DNA of 64,000 nt from Paramagnetospirillum kuznetsovii (GTDB lineage Bacteria; Pseudomonadota; Alphaproteobacteria; Rhodospirillales; Magnetospirillaceae), in NCBI RefSeq assembly GCF_003284725.1, contig NZ_PGTO01000006.1:1-64000 (forward strand), read 5' to 3'. The notes below the pieces were generated by a model that saw only the letters and a program-made list of their open reading frames with translations, was not told the DNA's origin and searched no databases. The first letter of the stretch is position 1. The number at the start of each line of letters is the position of its first letter. Shown in pieces: positions 1-7,610 of this stretch. A program made the position numbers and the translations under genes.

Positions 1-453
1 GCCCCGGTCGAAGCCGTGGCGGCTGGCGCCGATGCGGGCCTGTCGGCCTTCGTCGGCCAGCAATTGTCCAAGTCGGAGCGACCGGAACTGACCAGCGCCC
101 GCGTCATCGTCTCGGGCGGTCGCGGCATGCAGTCGGGCGAGAATTTTCACCTGTTGGAAGCGGTGGCCGACAAGCTGAACGCCGCCGTCGGCGCAAGCCG
201 CGCGGCGGTGGACGCCGGGTTCGTGCCCAACGACTTCCAGGTGGGCCAGACCGGCAAGATCGTCGCCCCCGACCTCTACATCGCGGTCGGCATCTCGGGC
301 GCCATCCAGCATCTGGCGGGCATGAAGGACTCCAAGGTCATCGTCGCCATCAACAAGGACGAGGAGGCCCCCATCTTTCAGGTGGCCGATTACGGCCTCG
401 TCGCCGATCTCTTCAAGGTATTGCCCGAACTCGCCGCCGAGCTCGGCAAATAA
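1..453 (+). CDS. etfA: Electron transfer flavoprotein alpha subunit, C-terminal 150 residues (5' end outside window)
   Basis: The reading frame is open from base 1, so the gene begins upstream of the window. ETF-alpha with ETF-beta accepts electrons from acyl-CoA dehydrogenases and passes them to ETF-ubiquinone oxidoreductase. The visible part is the FAD-binding C-terminal domain. It has the [13 protein letters not shown] segment, the [20 protein letters not shown] segment that contacts FAD, and an [17 protein letters not shown] stretch, all typical of the family. The stop is followed after 37 bases by hbd on the same strand, the usual etfBA-hbd order, so cotranscription is likely. Identification is secure although only about half of the usual ~310 residues is present. 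Confidence 0.96.
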   Translation, partial: APVEAVAAGADAGLSAFVGQQLSKSERPELTSARVIVSGGRGMQSGENFHLLEAVADKLNAAVGASRAAVDAGFVPNDFQVGQTGKIVAPDLYIAVGISGAIQHLAGMKDSKVIVAINKDEEAPIFQVADYGLVADLFKVLPELAAELGK

Positions 454-490
454 TTTTCCGCTGCAACCGCCCATCATCCGGGAGCCATAA

Positions 491-1369
491 ATGACTGCTA
501 TTCAGAAAATCGGTGTCATCGGCGCAGGCCAGATGGGGAACGGCATTGCGCATGTCTGCGCCGCGTCGGGCTTCGACGTGGTTCTGCTCGACATCAGCGA
601 CGAGGCCTTGAAGAAGGGTCTCGGCGTCATCGAGAAGAACCTCGGTCGTGCCGTCTCCAAGGGTAAGCTGACCGAGGCCGACAAGGCCGCCACGCTGTCG
701 CGCATCAAGACCACCACCGCCTATGCGGATTTCGGCGATTCCGATCTGGTGATCGAAGCCGCGACCGAGGACGAGAAGGTCAAGCGCCTTATCTTCCAGC
801 AGCTGTGTCCGGTGCTGAAGCCCGAGGCCCATATCGCGTCCAACACCTCGTCGCTGTCCATCACCCGCCTGGGCGCCGCCACCGACCGCCCCGCCAAGTT
901 CATGGGCATGCACTTCATGAACCCGGTGCCGGTCATGCAGCTGGTCGAACTGATCCGCGGCATCGCCACCAGCGAGGAGACCTTCTCCCTGGTGCGCGAC
1001 ATGACCCTGACCCTGAAGAAGCAGCCGGTGTCCGCCGAGGACTTCCCGGCCTTCATCGTCAACCGCATCCTGCTGCCCATGATCAACGAAGCCGTCTACA
1101 CCCTGTACGAGGGCGTCGGCTCGGTGACCTGCATCGACACCGCCATGAAGCTGGGCGCCAACCACCCCATGGGTCCGCTGGAACTGGCCGACTTCATCGG
1201 TCTCGACGTCTGTCTGGCCGTGATGCAGGTGCTGCACGAGGGCCTGGCCGACAGCAAGTATCGTCCCTGCCCGCTGCTGGTGAAGTATGTGGAGGCCGGT
1301 TGGCTGGGTCGCAAGACCGGGCGCGGCTTCTACGACTACACGGGCGAAACCCCGGTTCCGACCCGCTAA
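491..1369 (+). CDS. hbd: 3-hydroxybutyryl-CoA dehydrogenase
   Basis: A 292-residue NAD(P)-dependent 3-hydroxyacyl-CoA dehydrogenase that interconverts 3-hydroxybutyryl-CoA and acetoacetyl-CoA in short-chain beta-oxidation and butanoate or PHB metabolism. The N-terminus carries the Rossmann fingerprint [13 protein letters not shown] (about residues 8-20). The catalytic signature [11 protein letters not shown] lies near residue 140. The C-terminal helical dimerisation domain ends in [11 protein letters not shown]. Length matches the single-function family (~280-290). It directly follows etfA and is closed by a strong hairpin terminator, so it appears to be the last gene of an etf-hbd operon. 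Confidence 0.96.
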   Translation: MTAIQKIGVIGAGQMGNGIAHVCAASGFDVVLLDISDEALKKGLGVIEKNLGRAVSKGKLTEADKAATLSRIKTTTAYADFGDSDLVIEAATEDEKVKRLIFQQLCPVLKPEAHIASNTSSLSITRLGAATDRPAKFMGMHFMNPVPVMQLVELIRGIATSEETFSLVRDMTLTLKKQPVSAEDFPAFIVNRILLPMINEAVYTLYEGVGSVTCIDTAMKLGANHPMGPLELADFIGLDVCLAVMQVLHEGLADSKYRPCPLLVKYVEAGWLGRKTGRGFYDYTGETPVPTR

Positions 1370-1390
1370 GGGGCATCCGGAAGGATCAAA

Positions 1391-1420
1391 GGGCGGGAGG
1401 CGAAAACCTCCCGCCCTTTT
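1391..1420. terminator. Bidirectional Rho-independent terminator between hbd and phoH
   Basis: A perfect 10-bp inverted repeat (GGGCGGGAGG / CCTCCCGCCC) with a 6-base loop, followed by TTTT on the plus strand and by TTTGAT on the minus strand. It lies between two convergent genes and can stop both transcripts. Confidence 0.9.
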
Positions 1421-1429
1421 CGTTTGGTC

Positions 1430-2176
1430 TTAGAGAACCGTCAACATGGACGCCACCAGCGGATGGCGGACGATGTCCTTTTCATTGAGATCCACCACCG
1501 CCACATCCGACAGCACCCGCAGGCGATCGGCGATATCGGCCAGCCCCGACATGCCGGGCAGCAGGTCGCTTTGATCGGGATCACCGGTCAGGACCATGGT
1601 GGAATGCCAGCCCAGACGGGTCAGCAGCATCTTGATCTGGCCATAGGTGCAGTTCTGCGCCTCGTCGATGACGATGAAGGCGTTGTTCAGGGTCCGTCCG
1701 CGCATATAGGCGATGGGAGCGATCTCGATGGAGCCGTCGGCCAGCAGGGCGCGCAGGCGCTTACCGCCCAGACGGTCGGATAGGGCGTCATAGAGCGGCC
1801 TGAGGTAAGGCGCCAGCTTCTCTTGCAAATCACCGGGCAGATAGCCCAGCGACTCGCCCGCTTCCACCGCCGGGCGCGACAGCATGATGCGGGCGACGCG
1901 ACCTTCCTCGAAGGCCTCCACCGCCGCCGAGATGGCAAGATAGGTCTTGCCGGTCCCGGCGGGCCCAAGCGCCAGCGTCAAATTCCCCTCGGCGATGGCG
2001 GCAAGCAGCCTGCGCTGGTTGTCGCTTTGCGGCCGAACCTTTCGAACATAGCTCTGATCGCGGTTTTCCTCTTCTCCCAGAGGGCTCCACCCTTGTTCGC
2101 CCCGACCCGTATTGGGATAGAGGGAAACCACCGGCTCGGACTTGGACGCGGCAATCCGCGTGGCGCGCTTGGCCAT
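1430..2176 (-). CDS. phoH: PhoH family ATPase
   Basis: A 248-residue P-loop protein of the PhoH family, cytoplasmic predicted ATPases related to superfamily I helicase cores and often linked to phosphate starvation or RNA metabolism. Walker A is GPAGTGKT at residues 71-78 and Walker B is FIVIDEAQ ending at 174. A TGDPDQ sensor motif follows near residue 218. It is shorter than the ~320-residue PhoH proteins found next to ybeY and lacks their longer N-terminal region; here residues 1-50 are low-complexity and polar. It has its own long leader containing a hairpin terminator (2221-2247), which suggests regulated read-through. The biochemical role of the family is not settled. Confidence 0.9.
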   Translation of the reverse strand: MAKRATRIAASKSEPVVSLYPNTGRGEQGWSPLGEEENRDQSYVRKVRPQSDNQRRLLAAIAEGNLTLALGPAGTGKTYLAISAAVEAFEEGRVARIMLSRPAVEAGESLGYLPGDLQEKLAPYLRPLYDALSDRLGGKRLRALLADGSIEIAPIAYMRGRTLNNAFIVIDEAQNCTYGQIKMLLTRLGWHSTMVLTGDPDQSDLLPGMSGLADIADRLRVLSDVAVVDLNEKDIVRHPLVASMLTVL

Positions 2177-2220
2177 CTAGGACTCCTTCACAGTATGACG
2201 AGGGAAACGGGGCAAACAAA

Positions 2221-2247
2221 AAGGGCCTCTCGAAACGAGAGACCCTT
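2221..2247 (-). terminator. Hairpin terminator inside the phoH leader
   Basis: Read on the minus strand: a stem of AAGGG and CTCTCG pairing through a 3-base loop with one internal mismatch, followed directly by TTTTTGTTT. It lies upstream of phoH on the same strand, so it would end transcripts before phoH unless read through. Confidence 0.8.
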
Positions 2248-2509
2248 GACGGAGGAGGTGGGGCCGACGGCCGCTTCCCGATTGGGAGCCGCCTTGTCCG
2301 GAAATGAAACCCGGTGCTCGGTCCTGGCATCGATACAACGTGGACTCCTCCATCCGCGATCAGTACCCAGGGAAATCTTAACCAAGCCGGACTCGCCTTG
2401 TCACCAACAAATCCGGCTTGTCATGGTGATGTCATACCATATGTAGGGTTAAGGCTCTGTGAATGGGGTCATAGTGAACAGCCGCGCTCGCAATGGGACG
2501 CCGTTTCCG

Positions 2510-2531
2510 GGAGCGCGGGCATCCTGCCCGC
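2510..2531 (+). repeat. Half copy of the GGAG-headed inverted repeat family
   Basis: Matches one arm of the elements at 12574, 29046 and 58031, with the variant core GCGGGCATCCTGCCCGC, itself a small palindrome. The second arm is degenerate or missing. It lies immediately after the stop codon of the corC-like gene. Confidence 0.7.
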
Positions 2532-2536
2532 ATGCC

Positions 2537-3829
2537 TTATTCGGCCGGGCTGCCGTCCTTGCCGGGGGGCGTGACCCGCAGGCTGGTGACCTGGTTGCGC
2601 TGGCGCTTCGCGATCTCGAAGCGGAAGCCGTAGAAGCGGAAGATCTGCCCCACATCGGGAATATGGCGGGCCTCGTGCAGGATCAGTCCGGCGATGGTGG
2701 CGGCCTCGTCGTCGGGCAGTCGCCATTCGAATTCGCGGTTGAGGTCGCGGATGGGGACAGAACCGTCGACGATATAAGACCCGTCCGATTGCGGCCGCAC
2801 GCCCGCCACGGCTTCGTCGTGTTCGTCCGCGATGTCGCCGACGATCTCTTCCAGGATGTCTTCCAGGGTGACGACGCCCATCAGCGAGCCGTATTCGTCC
2901 ACCACCAGGGCGAAGTGTTCGCGGCGCTGGCGGAAGGCCTGCAACTGCTCCTGGAGGGTGGTGGAATCAGGGATGAACCAAGGGGGCGAGGCCAGTTCCA
3001 CCACGTCCAGCTTGTCCAGTTCGGCGTCCAGGCCGCGCACGGCGCGCAACATGTCCTTGGCGTGGATGATGCCGACGATGTTGTCGGGGTCGTCCTTCCA
3101 CAGGGGCAGGCGGGTGAAGGGGCTGTTGACCACCTGATCCAGGATGGCCGAGGGGGCTTGGCCCGCGTCGATGGTCACGGCGTTGCGGCGATGGGTCATG
3201 ATCTGGCCCACTTCCACGTCGGCCAGTTCCAAGATGGAGCGCAGCATGCGCCGCTCTTCCTTGACCTCGTCCTCGCCGGCATGGACCTCGATGGCGCCGC
3301 GCAGCTCCATCATGGAGGATTCCAAGGTGACCGACGAGGCGTAGCTGGCGCCGAACATGCGGAAGGTCAACCGAGTGACACCCTCCATGGCGCGAACAAA
3401 CGGGGTCAGGATGAACACCACGGCGGTGACCGGCGCCGAGAAGAACAATGCCACCCGATTGGCATGATAAATGGCATAGGTCTTGGGCAGCACCTCGCCA
3501 AAGACCACGATGATGACGGTCATGCCCGCCGAGGCATAGGCGATGCCCGCATCCCCGAACATGCCGACCAGAACGCCGGTGGCCAGGGAGGATGATAGGG
3601 TGTGGGTCAGGCTGTTGCCGATCAGGAGTGCTCCGATCAGGCTGTGGCGGGAATCGATCAGGCGATTGACGCGCCGGGCGCTGACGTTGCCATCTTGCTC
3701 CAACTGGTGCATGGCTGGCCGCGAAACGGCGGTCAACGCCGTTTCCGTTCCGGCGAAGAAGGCCGACCCCGCCTGGAGGATGATAACGGCAACCACGGAT
3801 AGGGTTAGGAAGAGGCTGGAGTCGATCAT
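2537..3829 (-). CDS. HlyC/CorC family transporter-like protein (DUF21-CBS-CorC_HlyC)
   Basis: A 430-residue membrane protein of the CNNM/CorC family, linked to magnesium or cobalt homeostasis. The N-terminus holds a DUF21 membrane domain with about four hydrophobic segments (residues ~1-150). Two CBS modules follow (~200-330; note IMTHRRNAVTIDAGQ and VVDEYGSLMGVVTLEDILEE). A C-terminal CorC_HlyC domain contains GSVPIRDLNREFEW. An in-frame extension upstream to 4018 runs through aroB and looks artefactual; ATG at 3829 starts a normal hydrophobic N-terminus. It is the third gene of aroK-aroB-corC, 23 bases after aroB. Transported ion and direction are not shown by sequence. Confidence 0.93.
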   Translation of the reverse strand: MIDSSLFLTLSVVAVIILQAGSAFFAGTETALTAVSRPAMHQLEQDGNVSARRVNRLIDSRHSLIGALLIGNSLTHTLSSSLATGVLVGMFGDAGIAYASAGMTVIIVVFGEVLPKTYAIYHANRVALFFSAPVTAVVFILTPFVRAMEGVTRLTFRMFGASYASSVTLESSMMELRGAIEVHAGEDEVKEERRMLRSILELADVEVGQIMTHRRNAVTIDAGQAPSAILDQVVNSPFTRLPLWKDDPDNIVGIIHAKDMLRAVRGLDAELDKLDVVELASPPWFIPDSTTLQEQLQAFRQRREHFALVVDEYGSLMGVVTLEDILEEIVGDIADEHDEAVAGVRPQSDGSYIVDGSVPIRDLNREFEWRLPDDEAATIAGLILHEARHIPDVGQIFRFYGFRFEIAKRQRNQVTSLRVTPPGKDGSPAE

Positions 3830-3852
3830 CGCTGTATTCCCCCAGTGTAAAC

Positions 3853-4962
3853 TTACCGTCCGGCAGCCATCTCCGCCAGCATGGCCGCCAGCGCATCCTC
3901 CGGGACGTCCCGGGTCAGGAAGCTCTGGCCGATTCCCCTGGCCATGACGAAGGTGACCTTGCCGTCCTTGACCTTCTTGTCGCCCCGCATATGGTCCAGC
4001 AGGCGCGACACCTCCCACAACCGTCCGGAGGCGGGCAGGGCGCTGGACAGTCCCATGGCGTCCAGATGACGCTTGAGGCGTTCGCAGTCCTCGGCCGGAG
4101 CCAGTCCGATCTGGGACGACAGGCGAAGCGCCATGACCATGCCGATGGCCACCGCCTCGCCGTGCAGCATCTCGTCGGAAAAGCCGGTCTCCGCTTCCAG
4201 GGCATGGCCGAAGGTGTGGCCGAGATTGAGCAGGGCGCGCACGCCGCCTTCGCGCTCGTCGGCGGCGACGATGCGGGCCTTGGCGCGGCAGCTGACGGCG
4301 ACCGCTTGGGCCAGGGCGTCCGGGTCGCCCGCGACCACGGCGGCGCCGTTGGTCTCCAGCCAGGCAAAGAACGGGGCGTCGTCGATGATGCCGTATTTCA
4401 CCACCTCGGCATAGCCAGCCAGCATCTGGCGGCGCGGCAGGGTTTGCAGCGCCGAGATATCGGCCAGGACCAGACGCGGCTGGTGGAAGGCCCCCACCAG
4501 ATTCTTGCCGTGGCGGGTATTGATGCCGGTCTTGCCGCCGACCGAACTGTCCACCTGGGCCAGCAGGGTGGTGGGAATCTGGACGAAATCGACGCCGCGC
4601 AGCAGGATCGAGGCGGCGAAGCCGGTCAGATCGCCGATGACCCCGCCGCCCAGCGCGACCACCATGGTGCCGCGCTCGGCCCGGGCCGCCAGCATGGCGT
4701 CCAGCAGGGCTTCCAGATGGGGGAAGTCCTTGGTCTTCTCGCCCGCTGGCAACACCGTGTGCATGGGCATGATGCCCGCGGCGACAAGGCTCTTTTCCAC
4801 CCGCTCCAGATAGAGCGGCGCCACCTGATCGTCGGTGATCACCAGGGCGCGGTTGCCGCGCATGAGCGGCTGGATCAATTCGCCCGCCCGGTCCAGCAGG
4901 CCCGAGCCGATATGGATGTCGTAGGAACGCTCCCCCAGATCGACGGGGACAACCGTGGTCAT
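3853..4962 (-). CDS. aroB: 3-dehydroquinate synthase
   Basis: A 369-residue cytoplasmic enzyme converting DAHP to 3-dehydroquinate, step 2 of the shikimate pathway. Family marks include the NAD-binding GGGVIGDLTGFAAS, the PTTLLAQVDSSVGGKTGIN segment, and metal-binding histidines in LNLGHTFGHALE and LHGEAVAIGM. Length is normal. Its ATG overlaps the aroK stop by four bases (ATGA), showing translational coupling with shikimate kinase, which acts three steps later. The corC-like gene follows 23 bases downstream. Confidence 0.98.
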   Translation of the reverse strand: MTTVVPVDLGERSYDIHIGSGLLDRAGELIQPLMRGNRALVITDDQVAPLYLERVEKSLVAAGIMPMHTVLPAGEKTKDFPHLEALLDAMLAARAERGTMVVALGGGVIGDLTGFAASILLRGVDFVQIPTTLLAQVDSSVGGKTGINTRHGKNLVGAFHQPRLVLADISALQTLPRRQMLAGYAEVVKYGIIDDAPFFAWLETNGAAVVAGDPDALAQAVAVSCRAKARIVAADEREGGVRALLNLGHTFGHALEAETGFSDEMLHGEAVAIGMVMALRLSSQIGLAPAEDCERLKRHLDAMGLSSALPASGRLWEVSRLLDHMRGDKKVKDGKVTFVMARGIGQSFLTRDVPEDALAAMLAEMAAGR

Positions 4963-5528
4963 TCTTTCAGCTCCAGATAGTCGATCAGGCCGCTCATGAC
5001 ACGGGCGACGGTGGCCTCGGGGGCCTCATCGGAGGAATCCACCGTGATGTCGGCCTCGGCATAGACCGGATAGCGGGTCTCCATCAGGCGTCCGAGGATT
5101 TCACGCGGATCACCCTGTTTGAGCAGGGGGCGGTGGTCGCGCCCCACCGTGCGCTTCAACAGCAGGTCGAGATCGGCGCGAATCCAGACCGAGATGCCGG
5201 TTTCCTTGATGCGTTGGCGGGTGGTGGGGTCGATGAAGGCGCCGCCGCCGGTGGCCAGGATCACCGGCGTCGCGTCCAGCAGGCGGGCGATGACCTTGCG
5301 TTCGCCCTCGCGGAAGCCAGCTTCGCCGAAACGGGCGAAATAGTCGCTGATGGTGCAGCCCGCCGCTTTCTCGAACTCGACATCGGCATCCACGAAGTCC
5401 AAGCCCAGGCGCCCGGCCAGCCGACGTCCGACGCAGGATTTCCCCGCCCCCATCAGTCCCACCAGAACCACCGTCCGCTCGATGCGCCCCATCAGCTCCG
5501 ATGCCAGCAGGGCGAGATCCTCCGCCAT
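4959..5528 (-). CDS. aroK: Shikimate kinase
   Basis: A 189-residue P-loop kinase that phosphorylates shikimate at O3. Walker A GLMGAGKS is at residues 24-31. The shikimate-binding region has VDADVEFEKAAG and GGGAFIDP, and the LID arginine region is KRTVGRDHRPLL. The N-terminal ~15 residues are an extension of the usual ~170-residue core. It is the first gene of aroK-aroB-corC and diverges from a small membrane-protein gene at 5714; the 185-base gap should hold both promoters. Confidence 0.97.
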   Translation of the reverse strand: MAEDLALLASELMGRIERTVVLVGLMGAGKSCVGRRLAGRLGLDFVDADVEFEKAAGCTISDYFARFGEAGFREGERKVIARLLDATPVILATGGGAFIDPTTRQRIKETGISVWIRADLDLLLKRTVGRDHRPLLKQGDPREILGRLMETRYPVYAEADITVDSSDEAPEATVARVMSGLIDYLELKE

Positions 5529-5713
5529 AACGACTCAATCTCCCGGAATTCCAACCTGCCGGTGTTCAGCCGACGTTGATCATGGGCATGAGGGCCGATA
5601 CACTGCCCATCGGAAACCATGCCCTATCAGGGCGTTGTAGCCGTCCCGCCCCGGCTGTGTCCAGCCCGGTCGTCCGTTGCCTCGCTTGTCCAATCGAAGG
5701 TTTTGCCTATCCC

Positions 5714-5854
5714 ATGACCAAATTCGCCGTTGTTTCGGTTCTCGCGCTGCTGATCGTCGTTGTCGGCGGCGCCTTGTTTCTTTCCTCTTGGGACCCGCCG
5801 CCGCCTTCGGCCAAGGTCGAGAAGGTGGTGCCGGATGCCAAGTTCCCCCGCTAA
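5714..5854 (+). CDS. Small single-pass membrane protein, 46 residues
   Basis: A 46-residue protein beginning MTKFAVVSVLALLIVVVGG. It has one strong transmembrane helix (about residues 4-26), a WDPPPPSAKVEK linker and a short charged tail. A longer in-frame start exists at 5576, but ATG 5714 places the helix at the N-terminus. The stop overlaps the next gene by 20 bases, suggesting coupled translation and a shared task. No known family was recognised. It would be anchored in the inner membrane with its tail probably in the periplasm. Confidence 0.65.
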   Translation: MTKFAVVSVLALLIVVVGGALFLSSWDPPPPSAKVEKVVPDAKFPR

Positions 5855-7604
5855 TCGTCTTGTGGTTCTGACCCTGGCGGCGCTGACGACAGGCGGGGCC
5901 GCCTTGGCCCAGCCCGTTGGCCAGCCCATGCCCCTGGGGCCGCCGGGCGCGGCGGAGCCCGGGTCGGCGCCGAACGTGTTGAAAGTGGTGCCGTCGCCGG
6001 TTCTCGACACCCAGCCGACCAAGCCCATGGCCAATGGCGAGACGCGCTTCCAGATGGAGGAGCTGAAGGCTCCCGATCTCGATGCCATCGGCACCTTGGA
6101 CGACAAGCAGGGCGGCCTCGGTGCCGCCATGTGGCATGGAACCCCAGCCGCCTTGGTGCGCCAGCTTTTGCCGCAATTGCCCGCGGTGGCGGGGTCACGG
6201 GTGATGCGCTCGCTGGAACGCCGCCTGCTGCTCAGCGCCGCGACGCCGCCGGATGGCGGCAAGGGGCAGACGCCGCCGCTGCTGGAATTGCGGGCCGAGC
6301 GGCTTTACGCCATGGGCGAGATCGACGGGTTGGCGGGATTGCTGAAATCGGCGCCCAGTTCCGTGTCCTCGCCGGGCCTGACCCGGATCAAGATCGATAC
6401 CTTCCTGCTGGCCGGTGATGTCAAGGCCGCCTGTGCCGAGGCCGCCACCCTGACCGGCGCCATCGATCCGCGCATGCAGGCGTTCTGCATGCTGAACAAT
6501 GGCAAGGTGTTGGAAGCCAATATGGCGCTGGACCTGATGCGCGAGCGCAAGGACGCCGACCACGCCTTCATCGCCGCCGCCGAGGCCATGGCCGGAACGC
6601 CGCCCGCCAGGGTGGACAAGCTGCCCAATCCGACGCCGCTGCATCTGGCCGCCTTCAAGGCCGCCAAGATGCCGCTGCCCGCCGATGCGGCCAATGCCAG
6701 CCATCCCGCCACCCTGCGCGCCATCGCCGAGGCCCCCGGCCTGCCGGTGGATATCCGCATTCCGGCGGCGGAAAAGGCTGAATCCCTGGGCGTGCTTGAG
6801 ACCGACAGCCTGCGCCGCATCTATGGAGCGGTCACCCTCACTCCGGCGGAGCAGCAGGCGGCCCAGACCCAGGGCGACAAGACGCCGCGCTCGCGCGTGC
6901 TGCTGTTGCGTGCCGCCCAGCAGGAACAGACGCCGTCCATCCGCGCCGAGCTGATCGCGCGCATCCTGGCGGCGGCGGCCGAGCGCGGCGCCTATTCGGG
7001 CACCGCCCGGCTGTATGCGCCCATCATCGCCGATCTGAGGCCCAATCCCGATCTGGCGCCTTTCGCTCCGGCCATGGCCCGCGCCCTTTACGCCGCCGGA
7101 CGGCCGGAAGCGGCGGGGGCCTGGTCGGCCATCGCCAAATCCGATCCGTCCACCGCCAGGGCTGCCGACGATCTTTGGGCCTTGGCCCGCATCAACCGCA
7201 TGGGCGATGCCGCCATGACCGCGCCGGAAACCTATGGCGCCTGGCTGTCCGCCCGCGAATTGCCCGCCGATCAGGCGGAACGTCGCGCCACGGTGGCCTT
7301 CGACCTGTTGCAGGCCATCGGCGAGAAGGTGCCCGCCCTGGAATGGCTGGCGGCGCCCCATGGCCCCCATCCGGTCCAGCCGGTGCCCGTCCGTGCCGAT
7401 GTGAAGGCCTTGCTGCGCTCGGCGGCGGAAGGACTGCGCACCGGCGAGACGGTGATGCTGGCCCTGGCCGCCCTGGGCGAGGGGGGGCTCGACAAGGCCG
7501 ATCCCGATCTGCTCAACCGGGTCGTGGCCTATCTGCGTCTGGTGGGATTGACCCAAGAGGCCCGCGATCTGGCGGTGGAGGCCGCGCTGGCCAACGGGGT
7601 GTAG
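5835..7604 (+). CDS. Secreted alanine-rich helical protein of unknown function
   Basis: A 589-residue protein with a Sec-type signal peptide (about residues 1-25, ending AALAQ). The rest is Ala/Leu-rich and helical, with many short A-x-x-A-x-x-L repeats that suggest TPR/HEAT-like solenoid packing, but no catalytic motif is visible. ATG 5835 is chosen because it gives the signal peptide; the longer frame to 5760 translates the preceding gene out of frame. It overlaps the 46-residue membrane protein by 20 bases. Likely a periplasmic scaffold or envelope protein. Low-complexity composition can attract misleading database names, so none is given. Confidence 0.8.
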   Translation: MPSSPANRLVVLTLAALTTGGAALAQPVGQPMPLGPPGAAEPGSAPNVLKVVPSPVLDTQPTKPMANGETRFQMEELKAPDLDAIGTLDDKQGGLGAAMWHGTPAALVRQLLPQLPAVAGSRVMRSLERRLLLSAATPPDGGKGQTPPLLELRAERLYAMGEIDGLAGLLKSAPSSVSSPGLTRIKIDTFLLAGDVKAACAEAATLTGAIDPRMQAFCMLNNGKVLEANMALDLMRERKDADHAFIAAAEAMAGTPPARVDKLPNPTPLHLAAFKAAKMPLPADAANASHPATLRAIAEAPGLPVDIRIPAAEKAESLGVLETDSLRRIYGAVTLTPAEQQAAQTQGDKTPRSRVLLLRAAQQEQTPSIRAELIARILAAAAERGAYSGTARLYAPIIADLRPNPDLAPFAPAMARALYAAGRPEAAGAWSAIAKSDPSTARAADDLWALARINRMGDAAMTAPETYGAWLSARELPADQAERRATVAFDLLQAIGEKVPALEWLAAPHGPHPVQPVPVRADVKALLRSAAEGLRTGETVMLALAALGEGGLDKADPDLLNRVVAYLRLVGLTQEARDLAVEAALANGV

Positions 7605-7610
7605 CGGGCT

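Larger units (their letters stand above)
2177..2536 (-). other. 360-base gap between the corC-like gene and phoH: leader with terminator hairpins
   Basis: No convincing coding region was found. Several short GC-rich inverted repeats lie between about 2250 and 2310, for example GGCC-GAC-GGCC and a TTCCC-GATT-GGGA stem. They come ahead of a strong minus-strand terminator at 2221-2247, itself about 45 bases before the phoH start. A half copy of the GGAG repeat sits at 2510-2531. The arrangement resembles a leader with attenuation, or a separate small RNA ending at 2221. I could not match it to SRP RNA, 6S RNA, tmRNA or a riboswitch by eye. Confidence 0.5.

Noticed and set aside
413-1237. Long minus-strand open frame opposite hbd (274 codons)
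   Set aside because: It is a codon-bias shadow of hbd: His/Gln/Gly-rich, no family features, and it covers a well-supported gene. The same reasoning removed the long antisense frames opposite ligA, uvrB, dld, lutB, groEL and the liv genes.
2188-2385. 65-codon minus-strand frame in the phoH leader
   Set aside because: The codons run through the terminator hairpin, composition is not protein-like and no ribosome site is seen. It is more likely part of a leader RNA.
5835-7604. Naming the alanine-rich secreted protein after antifreeze or other low-complexity proteins
   Set aside because: Any such resemblance would come from alanine content alone; there is no supporting motif.
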